Source: an uncultured Pelagibacteraceae bacterium
Lineage (GTDB): Bacteria > Pseudomonadota > Alphaproteobacteria > Pelagibacterales > Pelagibacteraceae
NCBI GenBank assembly: GCA_902613755.1
Contig: CACMIH010000001.1
Span: 124,001 to 188,000, forward strand
Direction of reading: 5' to 3'
Length of the DNA stretch: 64,000 nucleotides
A program made the position numbers and the translations under genes. Under the pieces are notes generated by a model that had not been told where the DNA came from, searched no databases, and was given only the letters and a program-made list of their open reading frames with translations. Every line of letters starts with the position of its first letter. Positions within the stretch are counted from its first letter, which is position 1. Of the stretch, positions 17,693 to 25,435 are shown piece by piece.

Positions 17693-18543
17693 TTTTCGTC
17701 TAATCTTTTATGTGATTTTTTTCCACAAATAGAATTTATTAACCCATTCAATCTAATCTTATATTTTTCCAAATTTTCAGGGTTATTAGTTAATTTAGAA
17801 AAAAATATTCTAAATATTATTCTAAAGATTATAGGAATGAAATAAATGATACTTAATAAAAAACCATAATGTTTTTTGTGATAATAATATTTTGACCAAA
17901 TAAAGTGCCAGGTTCTAAGATTCTTCAGTTTTTTTTGTTCTTGAGAATTTTTAGTTATAACAGAATTGCCTACATTATGTTTAATTTTAATAAAGTTAAT
18001 TTGATAGTTTTTATTAATTTTATGACTTCTTAAACAAAAATCATTTTCTTCAAAATATAAAAAAAAATTTTCATCAAAACCTCCTAAATTATAAAAATTT
18101 TTTTTATTAAAAAACATACACGCACCACTTAAAAATTTCATCTCTGATATTCCATTGTTATCTTTACTCTGTTTATGAGATTTAGGATTAGCGTTTAAAA
18201 ATCTAGGACCAAGAACAGAAAAGTTATTTTTTAATTTTTTAGCTGCATTTACAAAATCTAATAAGGTTATTAAATTAATTCCATCTATATCTGGATTACA
18301 GATCAAAAAGTATTCAGTTTGAATAAATTTACTTCCAAAATTTATTGCATTTCCATAACCTTTGTTTTCAATTATATAGATATCTATTAGAGGATAATTT
18401 AATTCTATATCCTTTTTTAAATTGTGATCATCAGAGTTGTCAATAATTAAAATTTTAACTTTTCCATAAATTTTTTTAATAAAATTTTCTACAAGATTTT
18501 TACTTTTATGTGTCAGTAGAACCAAGGTTATTTCTTTGTTCAT
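17689..18543 (-). CDS. Glycosyltransferase family 2 (rhamnosyltransferase-like)
   Basis: GT-A glycosyltransferase of 284 residues. Motifs: ILIIDNSDD after the first strand, ENKGYGNAINFG, ICNPDID (DxD-type metal site), the conserved GACMFFNKKNF, and GGFDENFFLYFEENDFCLR, typical of WbbL-like rhamnosyltransferases. A hydrophobic C-terminal stretch (about 225-250) may bind the membrane. It is transcribed with the sulfotransferase gene upstream and opposes the first half of the glycan block. Confidence 0.85.
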   Translation of the reverse strand: MNKEITLVLLTHKSKNLVENFIKKIYGKVKILIIDNSDDHNLKKDIELNYPLIDIYIIENKGYGNAINFGSKFIQTEYFLICNPDIDGINLITLLDFVNAAKKLKNNFSVLGPRFLNANPKSHKQSKDNNGISEMKFLSGACMFFNKKNFYNLGGFDENFFLYFEENDFCLRSHKINKNYQINFIKIKHNVGNSVITKNSQEQKKLKNLRTWHFIWSKYYYHKKHYGFLLSIIYFIPIIFRIIFRIFFSKLTNNPENLEKYKIRLNGLINSICGKKSHKRLDEN

Positions 18544-18549
18544 TTATAT

Positions 18550-19287
18550 TTAAAATAAATTTATAATTTTTCTTTTTATTAAACGAGATAATATAGTCAA
18601 CAAGTTAACTTTTTTGTTTTCAAAACTTAAAAAATTATTAAAATTATAATTAAATTTTTTAAAATCTTTCTCATAATAATTATAAACTTTATCAATAAGC
18701 TTATCGTTTGAATAATAAGATCTATAATCACTAAATTTAAACTTTGACTTTACACTGTTATTAAAATTGTGATGTTTTATTGTAATATTAATTTTTTTTT
18801 TAAGTTTAAAAATATCATTTTCAAAATTTTCAAATTTACCAATAAAATTTATTTCATTTATATTTTCTTCACCTATGAAGTCTATCATTGGTATTGTAAA
18901 CCAATATGATTTGTTAGTTATAATTTGTACAAAATCTTCAAAGCTTATATTTTTATTAGTATTTATTCCCTCTAAATGTAACTTATTTGCAATACATTCA
19001 AAATATAAAGATACCAGTCTGCTAAACGGATTTCTTACGAATGTAAATTTATATTTATTTAATTCAAATTTTTTTTTTTTAATTAATTGATATGGAAGAT
19101 GATCTTTGAAATCAATAATATTAAATTGAAAATTCTCAAAATTTTCGTTAAAGTTTGTATAGCCCATTTCTTTTAAATTTTTTTTTGATGCATTATAAAT
19201 TAAATTATAATTTTGATTTAATGAGCTTCTTATTGATGATCCACCAGTTTTTGGTATGTGTATATATATTAATTCTTTATAAATCAT
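18550..19287 (-). CDS. Sulfotransferase family 2 protein
   Basis: PAPS-dependent carbohydrate sulfotransferase-like protein of 245 residues. The 5'-phosphosulfate-binding loop is IHIPKTGGSSIRSSL near the N-terminus and the 3'-phosphate-binding segment is FVRNPFSRLVSLY. I take the ATG at 19287 rather than an in-frame TTG at 19296 because the conserved IPKTGG follows closely either way. Its presence among glycosyltransferases suggests sulfated surface glycan. The substrate is unknown, and no PAPS synthesis genes are in the window. No signal peptide is visible. Confidence 0.82.
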   Translation of the reverse strand: MIYKELIYIHIPKTGGSSIRSSLNQNYNLIYNASKKNLKEMGYTNFNENFENFQFNIIDFKDHLPYQLIKKKKFELNKYKFTFVRNPFSRLVSLYFECIANKLHLEGINTNKNISFEDFVQIITNKSYWFTIPMIDFIGEENINEINFIGKFENFENDIFKLKKKINITIKHHNFNNSVKSKFKFSDYRSYYSNDKLIDKVYNYYEKDFKKFNYNFNNFLSFENKKVNLLTILSRLIKRKIINLF

Positions 19288-19386
19288 TATTAACAATATT
19301 ATGCTTTTATTAGATGTTATTCGCTTAAAAATCTATTATTATTTAGATTTTTATAATGATGTTTTTATTAATAAATACTTAAATAT

Positions 19387-20091
19387 ATGAATAAATTTTT
19401 TAAAAATTTAATCAAACTTATAAAAATAAATACACCATTTTTTATTATTTTAAATTTTCTTAAAAACTTTTTCCCTAATTATAAAACAAAAAAAAAATCG
19501 TTAATAATTGAAAATCAAATTTATGAAAATTTTATTAGTTTTAATGAAGATCAAAAGTGGTTTTGTAATAATTTATATTTTTTAAAATCAAACTTAAAAA
19601 ACCAAGAAAATACTAAAAATATATTAGAAATTGGTTCATATGAGGGCAGAAGTGCAATTTTTTTTTTGAATCATTTTCCTAATTCTAATATTACTTGTGT
19701 TGATACTTGGGCTGGTAGTGATGAACAAACCAAAATTGATTCAAAAATCATAGAAAATAATTTTGACATTAATCTAAATAAATATCTTAAAATAAATAGA
19801 TTAAAAAAAATTAAAAATACTTCAAATAATTTTTTTAAAGATAATATAGATACATTTGACCTTATTTACATTGATGGAGATCATTCTTATGAACAAGTAT
19901 ATAATGATATTATTAATTCATGGGAGATATTAAATAAAAATGGGCTTTTGATTTTAGATGATTATTTATGGTGGTTTTATACAGATTTAAGCAAGAATCC
20001 TTCATCAGCAATAAATAAATTTATTATTAATAATCGCAATGATTTATCAAACATGATTATATGGAAACAAGTTATTTTAAAAAAAAATTAA
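19387..20091 (+). CDS. Class I SAM-dependent methyltransferase
   Basis: Methyltransferase of the Methyltransf_24 type, 234 residues. The SAM-binding motif I is ILEIGSYEGRSAIFFL, motif II region ITCVDTWAGSDEQ, then DLIYIDGDHSYEQV and LLILDDYLWW. A basic, hydrophobic N-terminus (about 1-30) may associate with the membrane. Neighbouring glycosyltransferases and a sulfotransferase suggest O-methylation of a sugar. Its last four bases overlap the end of the recombinase gene on the other strand. Confidence 0.82.
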   Translation: MNKFFKNLIKLIKINTPFFIILNFLKNFFPNYKTKKKSLIIENQIYENFISFNEDQKWFCNNLYFLKSNLKNQENTKNILEIGSYEGRSAIFFLNHFPNSNITCVDTWAGSDEQTKIDSKIIENNFDINLNKYLKINRLKKIKNTSNNFFKDNIDTFDLIYIDGDHSYEQVYNDIINSWEILNKNGLLILDDYLWWFYTDLSKNPSSAINKFIINNRNDLSNMIIWKQVILKKN

Positions 20092-21041
20092 ATTTTAATT
20101 TTGTTTAAAGCATTATTTTTAAATAAATTTGCTTCTTTAATATATCTTCTAACCATTTGTGTTGATTTATGTCCTGTCATTGCCATGATACTTCTTTCAT
20201 TTGCACCTGATTCTGCGGCAACTGTTGCAAAACCTGATCTTAAACTATGACCTGCAAAATTTTGATTTTCAATACCTGCTAAATTTAAATATTTTTTCAT
20301 TAACAAAACTACAGATTGATCAGTTAATCTTTTTTTAGATAAAGATAAACCTTTAGAAAATCTTCTAAAAATAGGTCCAGTATTAATTTTAGAAATTTCT
20401 AACCATTTTCTTAAATTTGAAACAGGACAGTAAGTTTGATTTGTGAAATAGGGTATTCCTTTGATCATTCCTTCACCTAATTGGTCTGTTTTTGACTTTT
20501 TAATAGTAATTTTAAGACCTTCTGGCACAAATTCTAAATCTTCATAATCTATAGAAATCAACTCGTTTCTTCTAAAGCCACCCCCAAAGCCAATTAAAAT
20601 TATTGATTTGTCTCTTAGTTTTTTTATTTCTTCTTTTTTTTGTTCATTTATTACATTAATTATTAATTTTAAATGATTGATTAATAAGGGTTTTTTTCCT
20701 ATTTGGACACTTCCTTTAACTCTTCTTATTCCCATTAAATTTTCAACTATGATTGGATGTTTAGTATCTAAATAATGGCCTTTCAGCTTATGGACCATGC
20801 TTATTGATACCAATCTTCTTCTTATAGTACTTACTTTTGATTTTTTAGAGAGATGGGTTAGGTACAGGGAAACTATTTTTGGCTCTGTTGGCAGTGAATT
20901 TAATCCATGTTTTGCACAAAAAAAGGTAAAGTCTTTAAAGTCAGATTTATAAGCTCTTAAAGTATTGTTTGCCTTCGAATTTTTGAGGTTATTTAAAGTT
21001 GCCTCATGAAGTGATTTTAAGTCTGTAGTTAGCTCATTCAT
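20088..21041 (-). CDS. Tyrosine recombinase/integrase
   Basis: Site-specific recombinase of the phage-integrase family, 317 residues. An N-terminal SAM-like core-binding domain (about 1-100, NTLRAYKSDFKDF) precedes the catalytic domain. The active-site set looks complete: Arg in GGGFRRNELISI, Lys in KKSKTDQLGEG, HSLR (His-x-x-Arg), MTGHKS (second His) and the nucleophile Tyr in MVRRYIKEA. The full length and intact residues suggest a working enzyme. It sits at the right end of the glycan block and is preceded by a promoter overlapped by a long dyad. It is not the standard XerC/XerD context. Confidence 0.92.
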   Translation of the reverse strand: MNELTTDLKSLHEATLNNLKNSKANNTLRAYKSDFKDFTFFCAKHGLNSLPTEPKIVSLYLTHLSKKSKVSTIRRRLVSISMVHKLKGHYLDTKHPIIVENLMGIRRVKGSVQIGKKPLLINHLKLIINVINEQKKEEIKKLRDKSIILIGFGGGFRRNELISIDYEDLEFVPEGLKITIKKSKTDQLGEGMIKGIPYFTNQTYCPVSNLRKWLEISKINTGPIFRRFSKGLSLSKKRLTDQSVVLLMKKYLNLAGIENQNFAGHSLRSGFATVAAESGANERSIMAMTGHKSTQMVRRYIKEANLFKNNALNKIKI

Positions 21042-21043
21042 AT

Positions 21044-21080
21044 TATTACTATTGATAACAATTAATTATCATTAGTAATA
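21044..21080. repeat. Inverted repeat 15-7-15 upstream of the recombinase gene
   Basis: Arms at 21044-21058 and 21066-21080 are complementary at 14 of 15 positions (the inner 13 bases of the left arm read TTACTATTGATAA), separated by CAATTAA. The geometry matches core recombination sites of tyrosine recombinases (two 11-13 bp arms, 6-8 bp spacer). The same dyad overlaps the candidate -10 region of the recombinase promoter, so an operator is an alternative. Confidence 0.6.
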
Positions 21081-21103
21081 TATTAAGTAATTTATAATGT
21101 CAA
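21075..21103 (-). promoter_or_regulatory. Candidate promoter of the recombinase gene
   Basis: Read on the minus strand, a consensus TTGACA (21098-21103), a 17-base spacer and TATTAC (21075-21080) precede the recombinase ATG by about 35 bases. No clear Shine-Dalgarno sequence follows. The -10 hexamer lies inside the right arm of the dyad at 21044-21080. Confidence 0.55.
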
Positions 21104-21158
21104 ATAAAATAATTTATTAATTTAAAGGACAATTAATGACATTGTGTAGACAATAAGG

Positions 21159-21347
21159 ATGAAATATTATCTAAAAATGGGCATAGACGGAGTAATTGAA
21201 CCGATATATTTCTTAATAACATCTTTTGGTTTTGCGATATTAAGCTTTATTAATTATAGAAAATCTGGAAAAACCCTGGAAACTATTTATCTTTCAATTT
21301 TAACTGTTTTCTTTATAGTCTGCTTCATTATTTTAAATTTTTATTGA
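21159..21347 (+). CDS. Small two-helix membrane protein, unknown function
   Basis: A 62-residue protein I do not recognise. Two hydrophobic helices (about residues 14-31 and 42-61) are joined by a short basic loop (NYRKSGK). An AAGG lies four bases before the ATG, and a small hairpin (ATTGT-GTAG-ACAAT, 21141-21154) precedes it. Its TGA overlaps the ATG of the MGMT-like gene, so the two are probably translated together. It may be specific to the SAR11 group. Confidence 0.5.
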   Translation: MKYYLKMGIDGVIEPIYFLITSFGFAILSFINYRKSGKTLETIYLSILTVFFIVCFIILNFY

Positions 21348-21616
21348 TGAAAGGTACCAAATTTCAATTAAAAGTCTGGAATTACCTTAAGACTATACCA
21401 AAAGGCACTGTTAAAACCTATAAACAGGTAGCAATAGCTATAAAAAGACCAAAAACAGCGCGTGCTGTAGCAAATGCATGTGGAAAAAACCCTTATGCCC
21501 CCAAAATACCCTGTCATAGAGTAATTCGGTCCGATGGAGGTCTTGGTGGATACTCAGGGAGAGGTGGAATTAAGACAAAGCTGCGTTTATTGAGATCTGA
21601 AAAAGTTGATATTTAG
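21347..21616 (+). CDS. ogt: MGMT-like methylated-DNA-protein cysteine methyltransferase domain
   Basis: The C-terminal DNA-binding/active-site domain of the Ogt/Ada family as a stand-alone protein of 89 residues. Seen: FQLKVWNYLKTIPKGTVKTY, ARAVANACGKNP, the active-site PCHRVIRSDG and GGYSGRGG. The cysteine acceptor is present, unlike in alkyltransferase-like proteins where it is replaced. The N-terminal domain of Ogt is missing, as in many short bacterial forms. Likely role: direct reversal of O6-alkylguanine damage. It is coupled to the small membrane protein before it; gene-free DNA follows. Confidence 0.85.
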   Translation: MKGTKFQLKVWNYLKTIPKGTVKTYKQVAIAIKRPKTARAVANACGKNPYAPKIPCHRVIRSDGGLGGYSGRGGIKTKLRLLRSEKVDI

Positions 21617-22151
21617 TGGCCTTTTTGTCCTATTTTATGGTCAAAAACACTAGTAAAATCAACGTTTTTTCATTATTTAAGCATATTTTAGTGTGAATAG
21701 CGTTATGCACCCTTCAGTTGTACTATATATCGAGATATAACAAAATAAAGCACTTCTATGGCCGTTTAAAACACATATTCTATAACTGCATTGCTCTACT
21801 TTTCAATGATAACAAGGCTAATTTTAGTGTCTAATCTCAAAGATTTTTTTATGAATTTTTGTTCCCCTACGCAGTTGTTTTAATAAGAATTTTCAATTTT
21901 GTGTATAATTAGCTTAAAAAACCATTGGTATTAAACACTTTTAAGCATAGTACTTTATTTTCTCTTTCAAGCTTACCATTTTTGCCTAAGTTAATTTAAA
22001 AGAGTATCTATTAATTATATTTTTCTTGCATAAACTGAGTTATTTAATTGAGTTTATCTTTATTTATATAACTATTTTATATAATAATTACAATAGTTTA
22101 AAGTAATATATTAAAGTATTACATTATATATTAGTAACTATTTATTTACTA
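21617..22151. other. Gene-free stretch of 535 bases
   Basis: The longest non-coding stretch in the window, lying between MGMT and the EamA transporter (convergent genes). No convincing reading frame, tRNA or CRISPR is seen. It holds a TATATC-GA-GATATA dyad (21726-21739), a GTAATA/TATTAC hairpin (22103-22122) and a GC-richer patch near 21860 (TTCCCCTACGCAG). A 13-base AT-rich string AGTAATATATTAA (22102-22114) also occurs at 21074-21086 beside the recombinase dyad. It could be a decayed mobile-element end or an unrecognised small RNA. Confidence 0.4.
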
Positions 22152-23003
22152 TTAATTTGAACGTGTATGCAAATATTCTCTTCTAGAAATATATAAACCA
22201 CTAAGAACAATAATAAACAAACCTAAATAAGTCCAATTATCAGGTAACTCATGAAAGAAATAGTAACTAATCAGTATATTTGTAATGATCTCTGTATAGC
22301 CTAAAGGAGCTAATTTAGAGGCATCAGCGTATTTGAGTGATAAAATTAGGAAAAGATGCGCTACAGAGGCTATAAGGCCGATTAAAGCCATTAAAATCCA
22401 CTGATTTGACGTAGGATTAACCCAAACTGAGGGCATAAATAGGCTAATTATAATGGTTCCTATTAAACCCGATAGTAAAAGGGTTAAAAGAGGATTGTCA
22501 GAGGTACTGAGCTTCCTTGTGATAATAAGATAAAACCCATAGCAAATTCCATTACCTAAAGCAGCCATAGTAGCCAAGTTAAGTTCAATAAAGCCAGGTC
22601 TGATTACAATTAAAGTTCCAATAAATCCTAATGATACTGCAGTCCACCTCTTCACCCCTACTTTCTCATTTAAAAAAAATGGAGATAAGGCTGTAACACA
22701 AATTGGAGCAACAAAAGCTAAGGTTAAGGCTTTAGGTAGTGAAATTTCCGATATTGCATAAAAGAATAAATAAGTAGAAAAAACAAAAATTAATCCCCTA
22801 ATTAATTGAAGCGCTGGTTTTTTTGTCCATACTAATGATTGTCTATAAAAGATAATCATTAAAGATAACGTAAAGACCACTGTAAAAAAATATCTAGCCC
22901 AAGTTATCTGCAAAACGTCCATAGATGAGCTTAAATATTTAGCAAAAGCATCCATTACAGGAACAATCATCCAGGCAGATGCATTTAAAATTATAGCCTT
23001 CAT
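22152..23003 (-). CDS. EamA-family (DMT) transporter
   Basis: Ten-helix drug/metabolite transporter of 283 residues with two EamA repeats (about 1-130 and 140-275). Landmarks are ARYFFTVVF, LTLAFVAPICVTALSPFFLNE and GFIGTLIVIRPG in the first repeat, and KYADASKLAPLGYTEII in the second. The substrate is unknown; homologs export amino acids or metabolites. It ends the leftward rplM-rpsI-argC-hom run, 16 bases after the AEC transporter gene. Confidence 0.88.
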   Translation of the reverse strand: MKAIILNASAWMIVPVMDAFAKYLSSSMDVLQITWARYFFTVVFTLSLMIIFYRQSLVWTKKPALQLIRGLIFVFSTYLFFYAISEISLPKALTLAFVAPICVTALSPFFLNEKVGVKRWTAVSLGFIGTLIVIRPGFIELNLATMAALGNGICYGFYLIITRKLSTSDNPLLTLLLSGLIGTIIISLFMPSVWVNPTSNQWILMALIGLIASVAHLFLILSLKYADASKLAPLGYTEIITNILISYYFFHELPDNWTYLGLFIIVLSGLYISRREYLHTRSN

Positions 23004-23019
23004 AAAAGAAGGATATCTC

Positions 23020-23919
23020 TTAATAGAAGTATTTTAAAGCAAAGAATAATGTAATCGGAATAGTGAATAAGGACATGATTGTAGATACTACAATTGTGCT
23101 AGATATATTATCTACAATTTCTTTAGGAGAATACATGTGCGCAATCAAATAACACAAAATTGCACTAGGCATACAAGACTGAATTAACAGAACACCAGCT
23201 GGTATACCAGATAAATTAAAAAATTTTATAAGAGCAAATCCTATAATAGGACCTAATATTACTCTTCCAAAAGAAGTTATTAATGCATCTTTAAAAGAAA
23301 ATACTTTCATTTGTGTAAGAGCCACGCCTAAGGACATAAGGATCATTACAATCATTCCGTAAGCTAAAAGCATTACCGTATTTAATACAAATTGTGGAAA
23401 TGGAATTTTAAAATACAAAAAAAGTACTGTTATTAAAATTGCATAAAATGATGGACTTTTTAATATTGTTTTAAAATCAAAAGCTCTTTTTGCTAAAAAA
23501 ATATTTAAAGTAAAGTGGAGCAAAACAATTAAAGAAGATATTGCAGCTGCTATCCCCATTCCTAATTCACCATAGGCAAATAAACAAATTGGAATGCCCA
23601 TATTTCCAGTGTTTGGTAAAATAAAAGTTGGTAATTCTCGAATATAATCTTTCTTCATAAGTACAAGAAAAATTAAACCTACAATACCAAATAATGTTAA
23701 TAAGATAATTGCGTAACCAAAATATTCACTAAATATCTCAAAAGTTACCCCGCCTGCTGTAATAGCAAAAATAACGAGGGCTGGAGTTCCAAAATTACCA
23801 GCATATGTTGTTATAAATGATGTATCAAAATCAGGATTTTTTTTACCCAAATGATATCCAAGACCTACTATTAGGAATACAGGAAATAAAACTTCAAAAA
23901 GTTTTAAATAAATTTCCAT
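23020..23919 (-). CDS. AEC-family (auxin efflux carrier-like) permease
   Basis: Ten-helix permease of 299 residues. Typical features are the N-terminal FPVFLIVGLGYHLGKK, FILPNTGNMGIPICLFAYG in the middle, and QSCMPSAILCYLIAHMY near the C-terminus. Bacterial AEC proteins move dicarboxylates such as malate or malonate, but the substrate cannot be predicted here. Its start overlaps the stop of hom by one base, which suggests a shared transcript with the amino-acid genes. Confidence 0.88.
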   Translation of the reverse strand: MEIYLKLFEVLFPVFLIVGLGYHLGKKNPDFDTSFITTYAGNFGTPALVIFAITAGGVTFEIFSEYFGYAIILLTLFGIVGLIFLVLMKKDYIRELPTFILPNTGNMGIPICLFAYGELGMGIAAAISSLIVLLHFTLNIFLAKRAFDFKTILKSPSFYAILITVLFLYFKIPFPQFVLNTVMLLAYGMIVMILMSLGVALTQMKVFSFKDALITSFGRVILGPIIGFALIKFFNLSGIPAGVLLIQSCMPSAILCYLIAHMYSPKEIVDNISSTIVVSTIMSLFTIPITLFFALKYFY

Positions 23920-25211
23920 TAACCAAGCAATCTAATTAATGTTGGTGTTTTTAAAATATTTTTATTTTTTTTGAAAATAGACAAACAATTATGAATATTA
24001 ATATCAGTTGTTTTATGCGTAATAATAACAATTGTTGCTTTATTATTTTTTTTATCAGGTGTCTGTATTAGCCTTTTAACTGAAATTTTATATTTAGCTA
24101 AACGATTAGTTATTTCAGATAATACACCAGGCTTATCTTTTACCTCGAATCTCAAATATAATGAATTTACATAATTATTTACATTATATGGTTTTAAAGA
24201 TTTAAGCTTTGAAACACTAACACCAAAAGGTTTTTTTATATTTCCACGCAAAATTGATAATAAATCAGAAAGTAATGATGAAGAAGTAGGACCTGGTCCA
24301 GCCCCCTCCCCTTGTAAAACACTTTCTCCAACTGGTTTACCTTGAAGAATAACTGCATTCATTACACCGTTCACATTACCAATATAAGATTTGTTACTAA
24401 CTAAACATGGATGGACGGTTTCAAAAAGATGATTATTCTTTAACTCTGAAATTCCCAGTAGTTTTATTCTTAAATCTAATTGATTTGCAATTTTAATATC
24501 TTTTAATTCAATTTTTTCTATTCCTTCCATTAAACATTTGTGTTTAGAAATTTTACTATTAAAGGCTAAAGCAGACAAAATTCTTACTTTGGCAAATGCA
24601 TCAAAACCATTTAAGTCTAATTTTGGATTACCAGGTTCGGCATAACCAAGTGTCTGTGCTTTTTTTAAAACATCTGCAAAATTTTCATCTGAATTTTCCA
24701 TTTCAGATAGTATGTAATTTGAAGTACCGTTCAAAATTCCATAAACTTTTGATATTTTGTTTGTTGCCAATCCTTCTTTAATAGATCTTAATATTGGAAT
24801 ACCACCAGCAACTGATGCTTCAAATTCTAAATTAACTTTATTTTTTTCTGCAAGTTTTGCTAACTCATTGCCATGTTTTGAGATTAAAGCTTTGTTAGGT
24901 GTAATAACATGGATTTTGTTTTTTAAAGCAGTTTCGACAACTTTTTTAGAAATACCATCTGATAAACCTATGGCTTCAAATAATATATCAATATTATTTT
25001 TCTTAAAAATTTCAAAAGGATTTTTGTAAAATATTTTTTTATTAACTTTGAATTTTCTTTTTTTATTAATATTTCTAGCAGAAACAGCCACCACATTAAT
25101 TTTCTTACCTGTTTTAAGCTCTATATCTTTTTTTTTTGTATTTAGTTCATTTAGCAAATAATTGCCAACCTGACCAAGTCCTACTACTGCAATATTAATT
25201 AATTTACTCAT
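23919..25211 (-). CDS. hom: Homoserine dehydrogenase
   Basis: Reduces aspartate semialdehyde to homoserine on the way to threonine and methionine. An N-terminal Rossmann domain (VVGLGQVGNYLL), the catalytic region (EASVAGGIPILRSIKEGL, GILNGTSNYILSEM, LDLNGFDAFAKVRILSALAF) and a C-terminal ACT domain (about 350-430, KDKPGVLSEITNRLAKY) for feedback control are all visible. The length of 430 residues is normal. It overlaps the small lipoprotein gene by 4 bases. The downstream use of homoserine fits metY about 2.4 kb away on the other strand. Confidence 0.95.
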   Translation of the reverse strand: MSKLINIAVVGLGQVGNYLLNELNTKKKDIELKTGKKINVVAVSARNINKKRKFKVNKKIFYKNPFEIFKKNNIDILFEAIGLSDGISKKVVETALKNKIHVITPNKALISKHGNELAKLAEKNKVNLEFEASVAGGIPILRSIKEGLATNKISKVYGILNGTSNYILSEMENSDENFADVLKKAQTLGYAEPGNPKLDLNGFDAFAKVRILSALAFNSKISKHKCLMEGIEKIELKDIKIANQLDLRIKLLGISELKNNHLFETVHPCLVSNKSYIGNVNGVMNAVILQGKPVGESVLQGEGAGPGPTSSSLLSDLLSILRGNIKKPFGVSVSKLKSLKPYNVNNYVNSLYLRFEVKDKPGVLSEITNRLAKYKISVKRLIQTPDKKNNKATIVIITHKTTDINIHNCLSIFKKNKNILKTPTLIRLLG

Positions 25212-25435
25212 TTGCTTATATCTGGATATTTACTTTTTTTTGTATAGTCATCTATATAAATCTCATACTCCTCTAATGTCATTGACGTTATATCGTCTGC
25301 CTTTTTTAATATTTGATTTAATTTTTTTTGATTAGTTTTACTTTCAATAGAATTTTCTGTCCAATATTGAGAATCTTTGGATAAAGAACAATTGGCTAAT
25401 ATAAATGAAAAAAAAATTATTATAAATTTTCTCAT
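25208..25435 (-). CDS. Small lipoprotein, unknown function
   Basis: A 75-residue protein with a lipoprotein signal (hydrophobic residues 3-13, lipobox LANC with Cys16) and a short, charged, helical tail (QKKLNQILKKADDITSM). I do not recognise a family. It is coupled by 4-base overlaps to argC before and hom after it, so expression is certain to follow those genes, but the functional link is unclear. Asp at position +2 is absent (Ser), so outer-membrane sorting is expected if the Lol rule holds. Confidence 0.6.
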   Translation of the reverse strand: MRKFIIIFFSFILANCSLSKDSQYWTENSIESKTNQKKLNQILKKADDITSMTLEEYEIYIDDYTKKSKYPDISK

